Source: JABIEQ01 sp964516055
Lineage (GTDB): Bacteria > Patescibacteriota > Patescibacteriia > Magasanikbacterales > UBA922
Reading direction: 5' to 3'
NCBI GenBank assembly: GCA_964516055.1
Contig: CAZEYK010000013.1
Coordinates: forward strand, 1 to 22,174
DNA: 22,174 nucleotides
The notes under the pieces were generated by a model that did not search any database, was not told the DNA's origin, and saw nothing but the letters and a program-made list of their open reading frames with translations. Both the position numbers and the translations under genes were made by a program. Shown here piece by piece: positions 1 through 7,078 of this stretch (position 1 is the stretch's first letter; every line of letters starts with the position of its first letter).

Positions 1-513
1 GTTATCTTTTGGTCTAGCAAGATCAATTTCGCTATGTGCCGTGTTGACATCTCCACACCAAATGACTTTTAAATGTTGTTTTCTGAGTATATTAATGTGT
101 GTATGAAAATCTTTGTAATACATTAATTTATCTTCCCAGGCGGCAGGAGATTTTCCTCCATTAGGGAAATAGACGCCAATGAGCGCATATCCATCACATT
201 CGACTTGAATAAGTCTCCCCTCTTTTGCGTGTGTTGTGTCCATTCCTCGAGAAACTATATACTCATGCCCTAAAGATTTTTTTATCCAGACGGCTGTTCC
301 TGCGTAGCCTTTTTTTGTTTCTGCATCATAATAATGCTGGTCGTACTCTGAATATTTTTCAATAATCGTTTGTACTTGTTCTTCTCGAGATTTTGTTTCT
401 TGAATAAATAATACATCTGGGTTGTGTTTTTCAATAAATTTCTGTAGTTCTTCTTTTCTTTCGACAGCTCTTATGCCGTTTACGTTCCAAGAAATAAGTT
501 TAAGGGATGACAT
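1..513 (-). CDS. xth: exodeoxyribonuclease III (partial, C-terminus outside window)
   Basis: The reverse strand reads as an AP endonuclease/3'-5' exonuclease of the exonuclease/endonuclease/phosphatase fold, which repairs abasic sites in DNA. The visible 171 residues begin MSSLKLISWNVNGIRA (metal-binding Asn in WNVNG). Then come LFIQETKS with the metal-binding Glu, VYFPNGG, and near the cut end GDVNTAHSEIDLARPK, which is the catalytic Asp/Asn block. The usual family length is about 255 residues, so roughly a third lies beyond position 1. ATG at 511-513 is the natural start because the first beta-strand motif follows at once. It lies 48 bases downstream of mnmA in the same direction and may be co-transcribed with it. 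There is no Shine-Dalgarno sequence. Confidence 0.93.
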   Translation of the reverse strand, partial: MSSLKLISWNVNGIRAVERKEELQKFIEKHNPDVLFIQETKSREEQVQTIIEKYSEYDQHYYDAETKKGYAGTAVWIKKSLGHEYIVSRGMDTTHAKEGRLIQVECDGYALIGVYFPNGGKSPAAWEDKLMYYKDFHTHINILRKQHLKVIWCGDVNTAHSEIDLARPKDN

Positions 514-561
514 ACGATGCGATACAAAAATGGATAACTATTGGATCAAATAAATACAATA

Positions 562-1638
562 TTATGGTAACTCGTTGGTTACCGGTCCCCCGCCAAGACA
601 AACAGAATTCTTGTATATAACAACAAATTGACCGGGAGTTATTGCTTTTTGCGGTTGTGTACAGTGTATCATAATTTGGTTTTTTTGTTTTTGGATGCGG
701 CAGGGCTGTTTTTTTTGTCTATGTCTAAATCGAACTTGTGCATCAAACGGGAATACTGGTTCTTCTTCGATAATCCAATGCATATCTTGTATGATGAGGT
801 CTGTCTTGTACAATTTTGGATTATCTTCATAGCCGACAATGAGCTCATTTTGTTGGGTATGCTTCTCTAAAATAAATAGCGGTTGATCTCCACCGGTTTG
901 GGTAAATCCATGGCGCTGCCCAATGGTGTAAAATGGAAGCCCTTCATGCTCACCTATTACTTCTTCTGTTTCATCTTTGATGATGTTCCCTGGTTGTACA
1001 ATAATACGATTGTCTTTCAAAAAATCGTTGATGGATATTTCTCCGATAAAACAAATTCCCATGCTTTCTGCTTTTTCAGCAGTGGGGAGATGATACTTTT
1101 TTGCCAGTAGGCGTACTTCATCTTTGGTATATTTTCCAAGAGGAAATTCGATATGGGAAAGCTGTGTTTGATTTAGTTGATGGAGAAAATACGTTTGATC
1201 TTTATTTTCATCTTTGGCGGTAGTGAGAAAATACTGACCATTCTTTTTTTCTATGTTTGCATAGTGCCCTGTTGCAATACGATCGAACCCTTTTTCTTTT
1301 AGCTTTTCTAACCACACCCCAAATTTTATATATTTGTTGCACATTACATCCGGGTTTGGTGTATTCCCAGCTTGATATTCTTTGAGCATGTAGCCAATAA
1401 CTTGTTCACGATATTCTTTGGTGCAATCTATGCGAAGAAGTGGGATGCCAAGTTTGGCGGCCACACGAACCGCATCTCGATAATCTGGTCGCCAGCATTC
1501 TCCGTGACCTTCTGCTTTATCATCGTAATTAATCATGAAGGCCCCCGTTACATCGTATCCTTGTTCAACCAAAAGCGCAGCAGCTACTGATGAGTCGACT
1601 CCTCCTGACATGGCGATAATAATTTGTCTTTGATTCAT
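562..1638 (-). CDS. mnmA: tRNA-specific 2-thiouridylase MnmA
   Basis: This 358-aa protein is expected to thiolate U34 of tRNA-Lys, -Glu and -Gln, activating the base with ATP and using a persulfide sulfur donor. The PP-loop SGGVDSS sits at residues 11-17. The first catalytic cysteine is in NPDVMC (Cys100) and the second in MGICFIGE (Cys196). The ATGHYA block (about 122-127) and the C-terminal beta-barrel with GQFVVIY and CLGGG complete the family pattern, and the length is normal. The start ATG gives MNQRQIIIAMSGG, the expected N-terminus. No Shine-Dalgarno is visible. It follows the HD gene by 59 bases on the same strand and precedes exonuclease III. Confidence 0.95.
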   Translation of the reverse strand: MNQRQIIIAMSGGVDSSVAAALLVEQGYDVTGAFMINYDDKAEGHGECWRPDYRDAVRVAAKLGIPLLRIDCTKEYREQVIGYMLKEYQAGNTPNPDVMCNKYIKFGVWLEKLKEKGFDRIATGHYANIEKKNGQYFLTTAKDENKDQTYFLHQLNQTQLSHIEFPLGKYTKDEVRLLAKKYHLPTAEKAESMGICFIGEISINDFLKDNRIIVQPGNIIKDETEEVIGEHEGLPFYTIGQRHGFTQTGGDQPLFILEKHTQQNELIVGYEDNPKLYKTDLIIQDMHWIIEEEPVFPFDAQVRFRHRQKKQPCRIQKQKNQIMIHCTQPQKAITPGQFVVIYKNSVCLGGGPVTNELP

Positions 1639-1697
1639 AGTTCAATAGTTCTGGGAGTATTGATATATCTTTATCGTCTTCCGCTGTTTCTTATATA

Positions 1698-2321
1698 TTA
1701 ATTGAGTGAGATCTCTTCAATTTTTGATTGAAGCATATTTTTGTATGCGGCTTCTATTGGTTCAAGGAGGTGTTCGGTTTTCATTATTTTTTTTGCTGTT
1801 TTCGTTTTTATCCAGTAGATTGCATCAAAATGATTTCTCATGTCTTGGCTTAATCCTTCTTTATTATCTTTAAAAAAAGTTTGCGCGCGATGCAGTCCAA
1901 TATCGCCAAACATATCAAGTTTATCAGCATCACGGAGAATCCAGGCCGTGTCATACGCACAAGCGGCGTTGTTCCAATGATACCGTACAGCGTATAACAG
2001 TTCGATTTTTTCTTCCTGTGTAAGGATCGTGAATTCTTCGTATGTTGTATACCATTGTTTTAGAAGTTCATACGAAAGTTCGTGATGTCTTTTGTTGGTG
2101 TTTGTCGTATGTTCTGGTACCCGACCAATGTCGTGAAGCCAGCCAGCAAGTTCACACAAAAATACGTTTCTCGCGTTTTCCTCGACAGCGATTTCCTTGG
2201 CTCTTCTTGCAACACGAGCAACATGATCAAATCCATGCGCTGTTACCGGATATTCTTCAAAGAAATCAGCGACAATTTTTTTGACTGCTGTCATGAGTTG
2301 TTGTTGAGATTTTGTATACAT
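1698..2321 (-). CDS. HD-domain phosphohydrolase
   Basis: This 207-aa protein belongs to the HD metal-dependent phosphohydrolase superfamily. The metal-binding residues are seen as HGFDH (around residues 29-33), the LHDIG doublet (His63-Asp64), the HHELS histidines near residue 80, and DADKLD near residue 131. The layout resembles small stand-alone HD proteins of the YedJ type. The substrate cannot be told from sequence; a nucleotide or nucleotide-derived signal is possible. There is no signal peptide and no partner domain, so it is likely cytosolic. A promoter ending just ahead of the ATG suggests a nearly leaderless mRNA. mnmA lies 59 bases downstream. Confidence 0.85.
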   Translation of the reverse strand: MYTKSQQQLMTAVKKIVADFFEEYPVTAHGFDHVARVARRAKEIAVEENARNVFLCELAGWLHDIGRVPEHTTNTNKRHHELSYELLKQWYTTYEEFTILTQEEKIELLYAVRYHWNNAACAYDTAWILRDADKLDMFGDIGLHRAQTFFKDNKEGLSQDMRNHFDAIYWIKTKTAKKIMKTEHLLEPIEAAYKNMLQSKIEEISLN

Positions 2322-2330
2322 ATTTCTTTC

Positions 2331-2358
2331 AGTGTAGCATTCTTTATAATTTTTTCAA
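2331..2358 (-). promoter_or_regulatory. promoter of the HD gene (nearly leaderless)
   Basis: On the minus strand a TTGAAA -35 box (2353-2358) and a TACACT -10 box (2331-2336) are 16 bases apart. Transcription would start near 2324, only a few bases before the ATG at 2321. Confidence 0.5.
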
Positions 2359-2417
2359 GTAATCCTTTAGTTCTGCTGCCATATAAAAATAAGGATGTAT
2401 TTCTAGTATTTTTGTAT

Positions 2418-2450
2418 AAAAAAACTCCATATTTTTCAATACGGAGTTTT
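2418..2450 (-). terminator. intrinsic terminator of the RRM gene
   Basis: Ten-base arms at 2424-2433 and 2438-2447 close a short loop. On the minus strand the one imperfect position is a G-U pair, and the stem is followed by a T-run, so it fits termination after the RRM gene. On the plus strand the same position is an A-C mismatch, so minus is preferred. Confidence 0.8.
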
Positions 2451-2466
2451 TATTTTTTGAGAGGAA

Positions 2467-2724
2467 TTATCGCTCTTCACGTGGACGTGCAATGTTGACG
2501 ATGATTGTTCGACCGTCAAGTTCTTTTTCGTGCCACATATCAATAGCTTTTTGTGCTTCTTCTTCAGTTTCCATTTCAACGAATCCAAAACCTTTTGATC
2601 GGTTTGTGAATTTGTCTGTGACAACTTTAGCTGAAACTACCTTTCCTGCTTGTGCAAATGCTGATCGAAGTCCTTCATCATCAGTTGCCCATGCAAGAGA
2701 TCCTACAAATAGTTTGTTTTGCAT
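2467..2724 (-). CDS. RRM-domain RNA-binding protein
   Basis: This 85-aa protein is a single RNA recognition motif. RNP2 is LFVGSL (residues 5-10) and RNP1 is KGFGFVEM (44-51), both with the aromatic residues that stack on RNA. It ends in a short arginine/glutamate tail (PREER). Such single-RRM proteins in cyanobacteria and other bacteria are often cold-induced and are thought to act as RNA chaperones. An upstream in-frame TTG would add eight residues, but ATG at 2722-2724 places RNP2 correctly and is preferred. The gene has its own strong promoter, a roughly 130-base folded leader and its own terminator, so it is probably monocistronic. The specific role in this cell is unknown. Confidence 0.93.
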   Translation of the reverse strand: MQNKLFVGSLAWATDDEGLRSAFAQAGKVVSAKVVTDKFTNRSKGFGFVEMETEEEAQKAIDMWHEKELDGRTIIVNIARPREER

Positions 2725-2735
2725 AATTGTTTGAT

Positions 2736-2830
2736 CTTGTTTATACAAGAGTAATAGTCACTTTTGATGCCAGGCATCGCTAGCGACTACTGGTAAGTCG
2801 ACCTTTTCTCTATCTACTCTTACAAACAAG
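2736..2830 (-). promoter_or_regulatory. structured 5' leader of the RRM gene
   Basis: The leader can close on itself: 2736-2742 pairs with 2824-2830 (seven bases) and 2747-2753 pairs with 2815-2821 (seven bases). Inside sit the perfect hairpin GATGCCAGGCATC and a CGACT/AGTCG stem. The outer stem lies only about 12-18 bases upstream of the ATG, so it could control ribosome access. Temperature control is an inference from the family. Confidence 0.5.
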
Positions 2831-2861
2831 AGGTATTAACGAGGGTTCTTACACTGGAAAA

Positions 2862-2890
2862 AGTGTAACCCATTCCTATAATTTTGTCAA
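2862..2890 (-). promoter_or_regulatory. promoter of the RRM gene
   Basis: A perfect TTGACA -35 box (2885-2890) and a TACACT -10 box (2862-2867) are separated by exactly 17 bases on the minus strand. The start would be near 2855. The -10 lies in one arm of an inverted repeat (TTACACT, six-base spacer, AGTGTAA), which is a possible operator. Confidence 0.8.
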
Positions 2891-2894
2891 TTTC

Positions 2895-3917
2895 TTATAT
2901 TCCGCGAAATAGTGGGGTCCCATTGTCTGGATTTGTGGGTACGTAGATTGTGCCTTCCCGTTCTTTTAAACTCTCAATGTACAAATATTCAAGATATCTA
3001 GTAGTAAGACTTTCGTTGATTATTTTTTGGGCGTCACGTTGTCCTTCTGCTTCTACCCGTTTTCTTTGTGCTTCTTTTTGTTCTTTATCCAAAATAAAGT
3101 CATATCGCTCCGCATCTTGCTCTGCTTGAAGTTTTTGTTGGATACTATTGGCAAGGTTTTCTGGAAGTTGTATGTTTCTTAGTAGTACTTCTTCGGCTTC
3201 TATTCCTCGTGCTCCTAATCGTTCTTTGAGTTTTTGTAAAATTTCGTTCGTGGCTTCTTCTCGTTTTTCTGAATAAATATCTTTTGCACTATATTTGGCA
3301 ATTACTTCTCGAATTACACTTCTAATTTGTGGACGAATAATAACGTCTTCATATGACACCCCAACATCTCTGTATACATCTGACGCGTTTTCTTCTTTCA
3401 AATTGTATAATACCGTGATGTCGAGATCGACACTTAACCCTTCTTTCGTAAGTGACGTGATAGCATCTGCTCCAAATTTATTTCCTTCCCCTTGAGAAAT
3501 ACTCATTGTATATTCTTGGGTTCGAATATTCATTTTGGTAATTTTTACCAATGGATTTTTGACATGGAATCCTGAACTATATTCAGTATCCTTTACCTTT
3601 CCAAATAAAGATTGGACTCCTGTCTGCCCCGCTTCAATAACAATCCAAAAACTACTGGCAACACTTAGTACGATAAACCCGACAATTACTATGAGGGTAT
3701 AGATAATGATGTTTCGTGTTTTTTTGGGATTTATGGTTTGCATAGAAGTTGGATTTTTTTTAAAGATATTAGCAACTATAGACTGTTTACTCACTTTTGC
3801 ATAATAATAAACAATTGATCCAATGACTGCAATTGGAATAAGTACTGGAAATGCTATGAGGAGTAAAAAACCAATAGCACCAGCGATACTCAATATGTTT
3901 GCTTGTTTTTTTAACAT
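2895..3917 (-). CDS. SPFH/prohibitin-family membrane protein
   Basis: This 340-aa protein has two hydrophobic segments near the N-terminus (about residues 8-37 and 48-70). A prohibitin-type SPFH domain follows, beginning near IEAGQTGVQSLFGKV and including the typical region around VLYNLKEENASDVYRDVG and the IRPQIRSVIREVIAKY stretch. After that comes an Ala/Glu/Lys-rich coiled-coil stalk (LQAEQDAERYDF to VEAEGQRDAQK). Relatives form ring- or cage-like membrane assemblies, and HflK/HflC regulate FtsH. An in-frame GTG lies nine bases upstream, but it falls inside a terminator hairpin, so the ATG at 3915-3917 is chosen. A precise partner cannot be assigned. Confidence 0.88.
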   Translation of the reverse strand: MLKKQANILSIAGAIGFLLLIAFPVLIPIAVIGSIVYYYAKVSKQSIVANIFKKNPTSMQTINPKKTRNIIIYTLIVIVGFIVLSVASSFWIVIEAGQTGVQSLFGKVKDTEYSSGFHVKNPLVKITKMNIRTQEYTMSISQGEGNKFGADAITSLTKEGLSVDLDITVLYNLKEENASDVYRDVGVSYEDVIIRPQIRSVIREVIAKYSAKDIYSEKREEATNEILQKLKERLGARGIEAEEVLLRNIQLPENLANSIQQKLQAEQDAERYDFILDKEQKEAQRKRVEAEGQRDAQKIINESLTTRYLEYLYIESLKEREGTIYVPTNPDNGTPLFRGI

Positions 3918-3944
3918 AAAAAACACGAAATAGTACTCGTGTTT
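3915..3944 (-). terminator. intrinsic terminator of the small membrane-protein operon
   Basis: AAACACGA (3921-3928) and TCGTGTTT (3937-3944) form an eight-base stem with an eight-base loop. On the minus strand it is followed by a run of Ts. It terminates transcription arriving from the gene ending at 3980 and overlaps the next promoter. Confidence 0.65.
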
Positions 3945-3969
3945 TATCGTATTTACTGTATTGTGTCAA
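3941..3969 (-). promoter_or_regulatory. promoter of the SPFH gene
   Basis: A TTGACA box (3964-3969) and a TAAAAC box (3941-3946) are 17 bases apart on the minus strand. Predicted initiation near 3934 falls in the loop of the overlapping terminator, so the new transcript would not contain the full hairpin. Confidence 0.6.
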
Positions 3970-3979
3970 CTATATTGTT

Positions 3980-4387
3980 TTAGATATCTTTGCTATATGT
4001 CCCATCAAACTCGAAACCAGCGATTGTTGTTATACACAATATTTCTGCAAATCCGACATAGAGTTTCCAATCGCCATAGAATGATGTTATAAACTGTTGG
4101 TATGTCCCTGGAACGAATAATTGCGTAATAGTAAGATCCAAAAATGTTCCAACAAGTAGCGCAATAATCCCTAATTGAAATCCACGTTTTCCTGTTGGTT
4201 CTATTGCTTTGAAGTACCATTTTGTTAGTCCCAAGGTAATTGGTAAAAGAAGTATCCACAAAATGATATGAGGTAACAGTTCTTTATTTTGAAGTGGTGG
4301 TAAAAATAAAATTATGGAAAATACGACAAAAATAATTACCCAAAGCATGACTCCAAACTGAATAGCACGTTTATATGTTTTTATCAT
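3980..4387 (-). CDS. small integral membrane protein, function unknown
   Basis: This 135-aa protein has about four hydrophobic helices: residues 10-30, 40-57, 72-90 and a weaker one near 110-125. They are joined by short charged loops (KWYFKAIEPTGKRGF, the positively charged inner loop). The tail is acidic and soluble (EFDGTYSKDI). I do not recognise a named family. It follows the next upstream membrane-protein gene by ten bases and is followed by a terminator, so the two form a small operon. No catalytic motif is visible. Confidence 0.7.
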   Translation of the reverse strand: MIKTYKRAIQFGVMLWVIIFVVFSIILFLPPLQNKELLPHIILWILLLPITLGLTKWYFKAIEPTGKRGFQLGIIALLVGTFLDLTITQLFVPGTYQQFITSFYGDWKLYVGFAEILCITTIAGFEFDGTYSKDI

Positions 4388-4397
4388 ACAGATATTC

Positions 4398-4730
4398 TTA
4401 TGTTACGGTGTAAACAAGTCCCATTAAAAAAATAAGGACAAAAATGAGTAACCATCCAAGTGTAGACATCATCATAACAGACGCAGCACGAAAATGATGT
4501 TTGAGCAGCTTTTTTATTGGCTCGTAAAAAATGAGATAGGCACAGATAGCAATTGATACTACGCTCGCAAATAATCCAAAAACAATTTGTACTATATATT
4601 CAATTTCTCCTGCGTACAGTTGATCAATAGACAAGTATACCAAACTGATAAATACACAATATGCGACGACAAGAAGTGCATGAAGCAATCCTCGCCAAAA
4701 TGGTCTTCGGTAATCACGTGACAAGCCCAT
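4398..4730 (-). CDS. small integral membrane protein, function unknown
   Basis: This 110-aa protein has three hydrophobic segments: about residues 15-35, 44-68 and 84-108. Its basic N-terminus (MGLSRDYRRPFWRG) suggests the inside of the membrane. The open frame extends upstream to a TTG at 4784, but that stretch contains a consensus TTGCAA-17-TATAAT promoter, so translation almost certainly begins at the ATG at 4728-4730. The family is unrecognised. It is the first gene of a two-gene membrane operon with a ten-base gap to the next gene, and no Shine-Dalgarno is seen. Confidence 0.68.
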   Translation of the reverse strand: MGLSRDYRRPFWRGLLHALLVVAYCVFISLVYLSIDQLYAGEIEYIVQIVFGLFASVVSIAICAYLIFYEPIKKLLKHHFRAASVMMMSTLGWLLIFVLIFLMGLVYTVT

Positions 4731-4755
4731 ATGAACAAATTTATATAATATATGT

Positions 4756-4784
4756 ATTATACCTTTGTGTCGTATCTTTTGCAA
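4756..4784 (-). promoter_or_regulatory. promoter of the two-gene membrane operon
   Basis: TTGCAA (4779-4784) and a perfect TATAAT (minus strand, 4756-4761) are 17 bases apart. The predicted start near 4749 leaves a leader of about 19 bases before the ATG at 4730. Confidence 0.8.
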
Positions 4785-4853
4785 TTTTTTTTTTTGATGA
4801 GACGTACCCTCTTCTATTCGTGATACTTGCCAAAATGTTCTCTATAGTTTAGG

Positions 4854-5015
4854 GTATGTCCATCCTCGATGGACGAACGTAAGTAAACAGGTATAAAGAA
4901 GTTGGTATGTAATTTCTCCACATACTCGACCACCTGTTTGGCCATATATTATGTATGGTTTCGTCAACTGATGGTTCCTGGCAACCGAAGGTACCATCGA
5001 GGATACCTTCTTTTT
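4854..5015 (+). ncRNA. candidate structured small RNA with intrinsic terminator
   Basis: This 294-base gap between ligA and the membrane operon holds no ORF but is densely paired. Helices seen are: 4858-4864 with 4868-4874; AAACAGGT (4885-4892) with ACCTGTTT (4932-4939), enclosing GTATGT/ACATAC (4905-4910, 4920-4925); 4942-4948 with 4952-4958; and GGTT/AACC (4973-4976, 4983-4986). Last comes a GAAGGTA/TACCTTC hairpin (4987-4993, 5004-5010) followed by TTTTT, which acts as a terminator only on the plus strand. An 11-base perfect long-range helix (4862-4872 with 4994-5004) would exclude both the first and last hairpins. A TATAGT -10 box lies at 4843-4848, but no good -35 is seen. I cannot match it to 6S, SRP, tmRNA or RNase P RNA. 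Confidence 0.5.
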
Positions 5016-5024
5016 GTTAGTAGA

Positions 5025-7076
5025 CTATTCATTCCGGGTAGTCTTTTCTTTTTCTAACAGTTCACGAAAGGTCTGTTCATTTATTATTTCTACTCCTAAG
5101 CTGAGCGCTTTTTCATATTTACTCCCCGAATTTTCTCCTGAGACAAGGTAATCTGTTTTTTTACTAACGGACCCTGATACATTTCCTCCATCTATCCGTA
5201 TTTGTTCTTTTGCTTCATCTCGTGTCATGGTATGGAGCGTTCCAGTGAGCACAAATGTTTTTCCCTTTAAGACATTGGTATTTTTTTGTGATTGCAGCAG
5301 TATGTGTAATCCATTGGCCTGTAACTTATTCAGCATGTCTTGATTCTTTTTATCTGAAAAATACAGAGTAATTGATTCTGCTACTCGTGGTCCAACATCA
5401 TTAATTTCATTCAGTTCTTCCTGAGACGCGTTCATTATGTTTGTTAATGATTGAAAATGGTTTGCCAGTGCAATAGCCGTTTCCTCTCCCACATGATGAA
5501 TTCCTAAAGAAAAAATGAATTTAGGTAATGTAACGTTTTTTGCATTTTGTATTGCCTGTATTAAATTTTCTGATGATTTATCTTTAAATCCTTCAAGACT
5601 AATTATATCTTCTTTGGTGAGTGTAAATATATCAGCCACTGTTTGAATAAGTCCTGTGTCAATAAGTTGTATCGCAACTTTTTCTCCAAGCCCATCAATG
5701 TTCATGGCTTTTTTTGATACAAAATGAATAATGCGTTGTTTTTGAATAGCAACACTTTCCATGTTTGTGGTATACAGCCCAACGGATTTGTTCCCATTTT
5801 TCCCTTGTATTTCTCTTCGTTCTAGTGGATTTCCGTAGGGATCTGTTATTGGTTCTTTGATCTTTTTTTCTTTTCCTGTTCGAAGTTTATCAAGAACGCG
5901 AATAATTTTTGGTATGATATCGCCTGCTTTTTCTACCACAACAGTATCCCCTACTCGAAGATCTAATCGATTAATTTCATCATAATTATGGAGTGTGGCA
6001 TGTGTAACGGTGGTACCAGCAAGTTGCACAGGTTCCATGTGCGCGACGGGAGTAACGACTCCCGTTCTTCCAACTTGCCAATAGACTTCTTTCACAATAG
6101 TAGTTCCTTGTTCGGCAGGAAATTTTAGGGCAATAGCCCAGCGAGGGGCTTTCCCTGTATGACCAAGCATGTCTTGGTATTTTTTTTGATTTATTTTAAT
6201 GACCAATCCATCAATCCAATATTCTTTGCTTGTTCGTTTTTTGTTCCATAATTTCCAATGATCAATAATGTCATCAATATTGTTATATACTTTTGTATGA
6301 TCATCTATCACAAATCCGAGCGTTTTTAATTTTTCGAGTTCTTGCTTTTGATTATCGGGAACGTTTCCAGCGGAGATATCGTATGCAGTAAATGAAAGTT
6401 TTCTTTCTGCTACTATTTTTGGATCTAGTTGACGAATTGTACCTGCTGCAACGTTTCGTGGATTGGCATAGAGCGGTTCTCCTGCTTGTTCTCGCTGCTT
6501 ATTTAAACGTGTAAATTGCGTGGTGGATAGCCATACTTCTCCCTCTACAATCAGGCTTTCTGGTTGTTTTAGACTGAGTGGAATAGTATGAATGGTTTTA
6601 ATATTTTGTGTCACGTCTTCCCCTATTTTTCCGTCTCCTCTGGTGGCAGCTGTTTTGATTTCACCCTGTTCATAGGTAAGTACGAGGTGAAGTCCATCAA
6701 TTTTTAGCTCTGTAGTGTAATTGAGGTCTTTGGGTTTATTCCCTAGTTTTTTTTCGAGTATTTTTATATTTCGCTCTTGCCATTGTTCTAGATCTTCTCT
6801 GGTAAATGCATCATGAAAAGACCATTGTCTTACCGCATGGGTAACTTTATCGAATTTTTCTTGTACTTGTGATCCAATACGTTCTGTTGGAGAATTTTTT
6901 GTTTTGAGTTCTGGATGTTCATCTTCAATTTTTTTGAGTTCATTCATGAGTCCTTCGTACATGTGATCGGTAACTTCAGGGTCGTTGAGGACATGATACC
7001 TATACCGCAGATCATTTATTTGTTCACGAAGTTTTTGTACTTTTTGTTCACGTTGTGTTTGCATAGTAGGTATCAT
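5025..7076 (-). CDS. ligA: NAD-dependent DNA ligase LigA lacking zinc-finger cysteines
   Basis: This 683-aa ligase seals nicks in DNA using NAD. The N-terminal Ia domain carries the NAD-binding pattern (RYRYHVLNDPEVTDHMYEG). Adenylation Lys125 lies in ELKIDGLH. The nucleotidyltransferase motifs RGDG, EGE and WIDGLVIKI follow, then the OB fold (about 325-400), helix-hairpin-helix repeats (about 455-590) and a C-terminal BRCT domain (about 605-675). The zinc-finger region (about 408-447) has none of the four usual cysteines: TDPYGNPL replaces CPxCG and GLYTTNMES replaces the second pair. The whole protein contains no cysteine. Everything else looks intact, so it is probably active. It starts two bases after the NUDIX stop, so the two are translationally linked; an ATG four codons later is a possible alternative start. 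Confidence 0.95.
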   Translation of the reverse strand: MIPTMQTQREQKVQKLREQINDLRYRYHVLNDPEVTDHMYEGLMNELKKIEDEHPELKTKNSPTERIGSQVQEKFDKVTHAVRQWSFHDAFTREDLEQWQERNIKILEKKLGNKPKDLNYTTELKIDGLHLVLTYEQGEIKTAATRGDGKIGEDVTQNIKTIHTIPLSLKQPESLIVEGEVWLSTTQFTRLNKQREQAGEPLYANPRNVAAGTIRQLDPKIVAERKLSFTAYDISAGNVPDNQKQELEKLKTLGFVIDDHTKVYNNIDDIIDHWKLWNKKRTSKEYWIDGLVIKINQKKYQDMLGHTGKAPRWAIALKFPAEQGTTIVKEVYWQVGRTGVVTPVAHMEPVQLAGTTVTHATLHNYDEINRLDLRVGDTVVVEKAGDIIPKIIRVLDKLRTGKEKKIKEPITDPYGNPLERREIQGKNGNKSVGLYTTNMESVAIQKQRIIHFVSKKAMNIDGLGEKVAIQLIDTGLIQTVADIFTLTKEDIISLEGFKDKSSENLIQAIQNAKNVTLPKFIFSLGIHHVGEETAIALANHFQSLTNIMNASQEELNEINDVGPRVAESITLYFSDKKNQDMLNKLQANGLHILLQSQKNTNVLKGKTFVLTGTLHTMTRDEAKEQIRIDGGNVSGSVSKKTDYLVSGENSGSKYEKALSLGVEIINEQTFRELLEKEKTTRNE

Positions 7077-7078
7077 TG

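Noticed and set aside
2344..2430. A 28-codon minus-strand ORF ending 22 bases before the HD gene
   Set aside because: Its start codon lies inside the RRM terminator and its end overlaps the TTGAAA/TACACT promoter of the HD gene; there is no Shine-Dalgarno.
4731..4784. N-terminal extension of the small membrane protein from a TTG at 4784
   Set aside because: The stretch holds a consensus TTGCAA-17-TATAAT promoter, so it is upstream of the transcript start.
4968..4992. CTGATG ... GAA around a small stem, resembling a hammerhead ribozyme core
   Set aside because: The core G8/A9 bases are missing if the stem is formed and no matching cleavage-site strand is present; coincidence is likelier.
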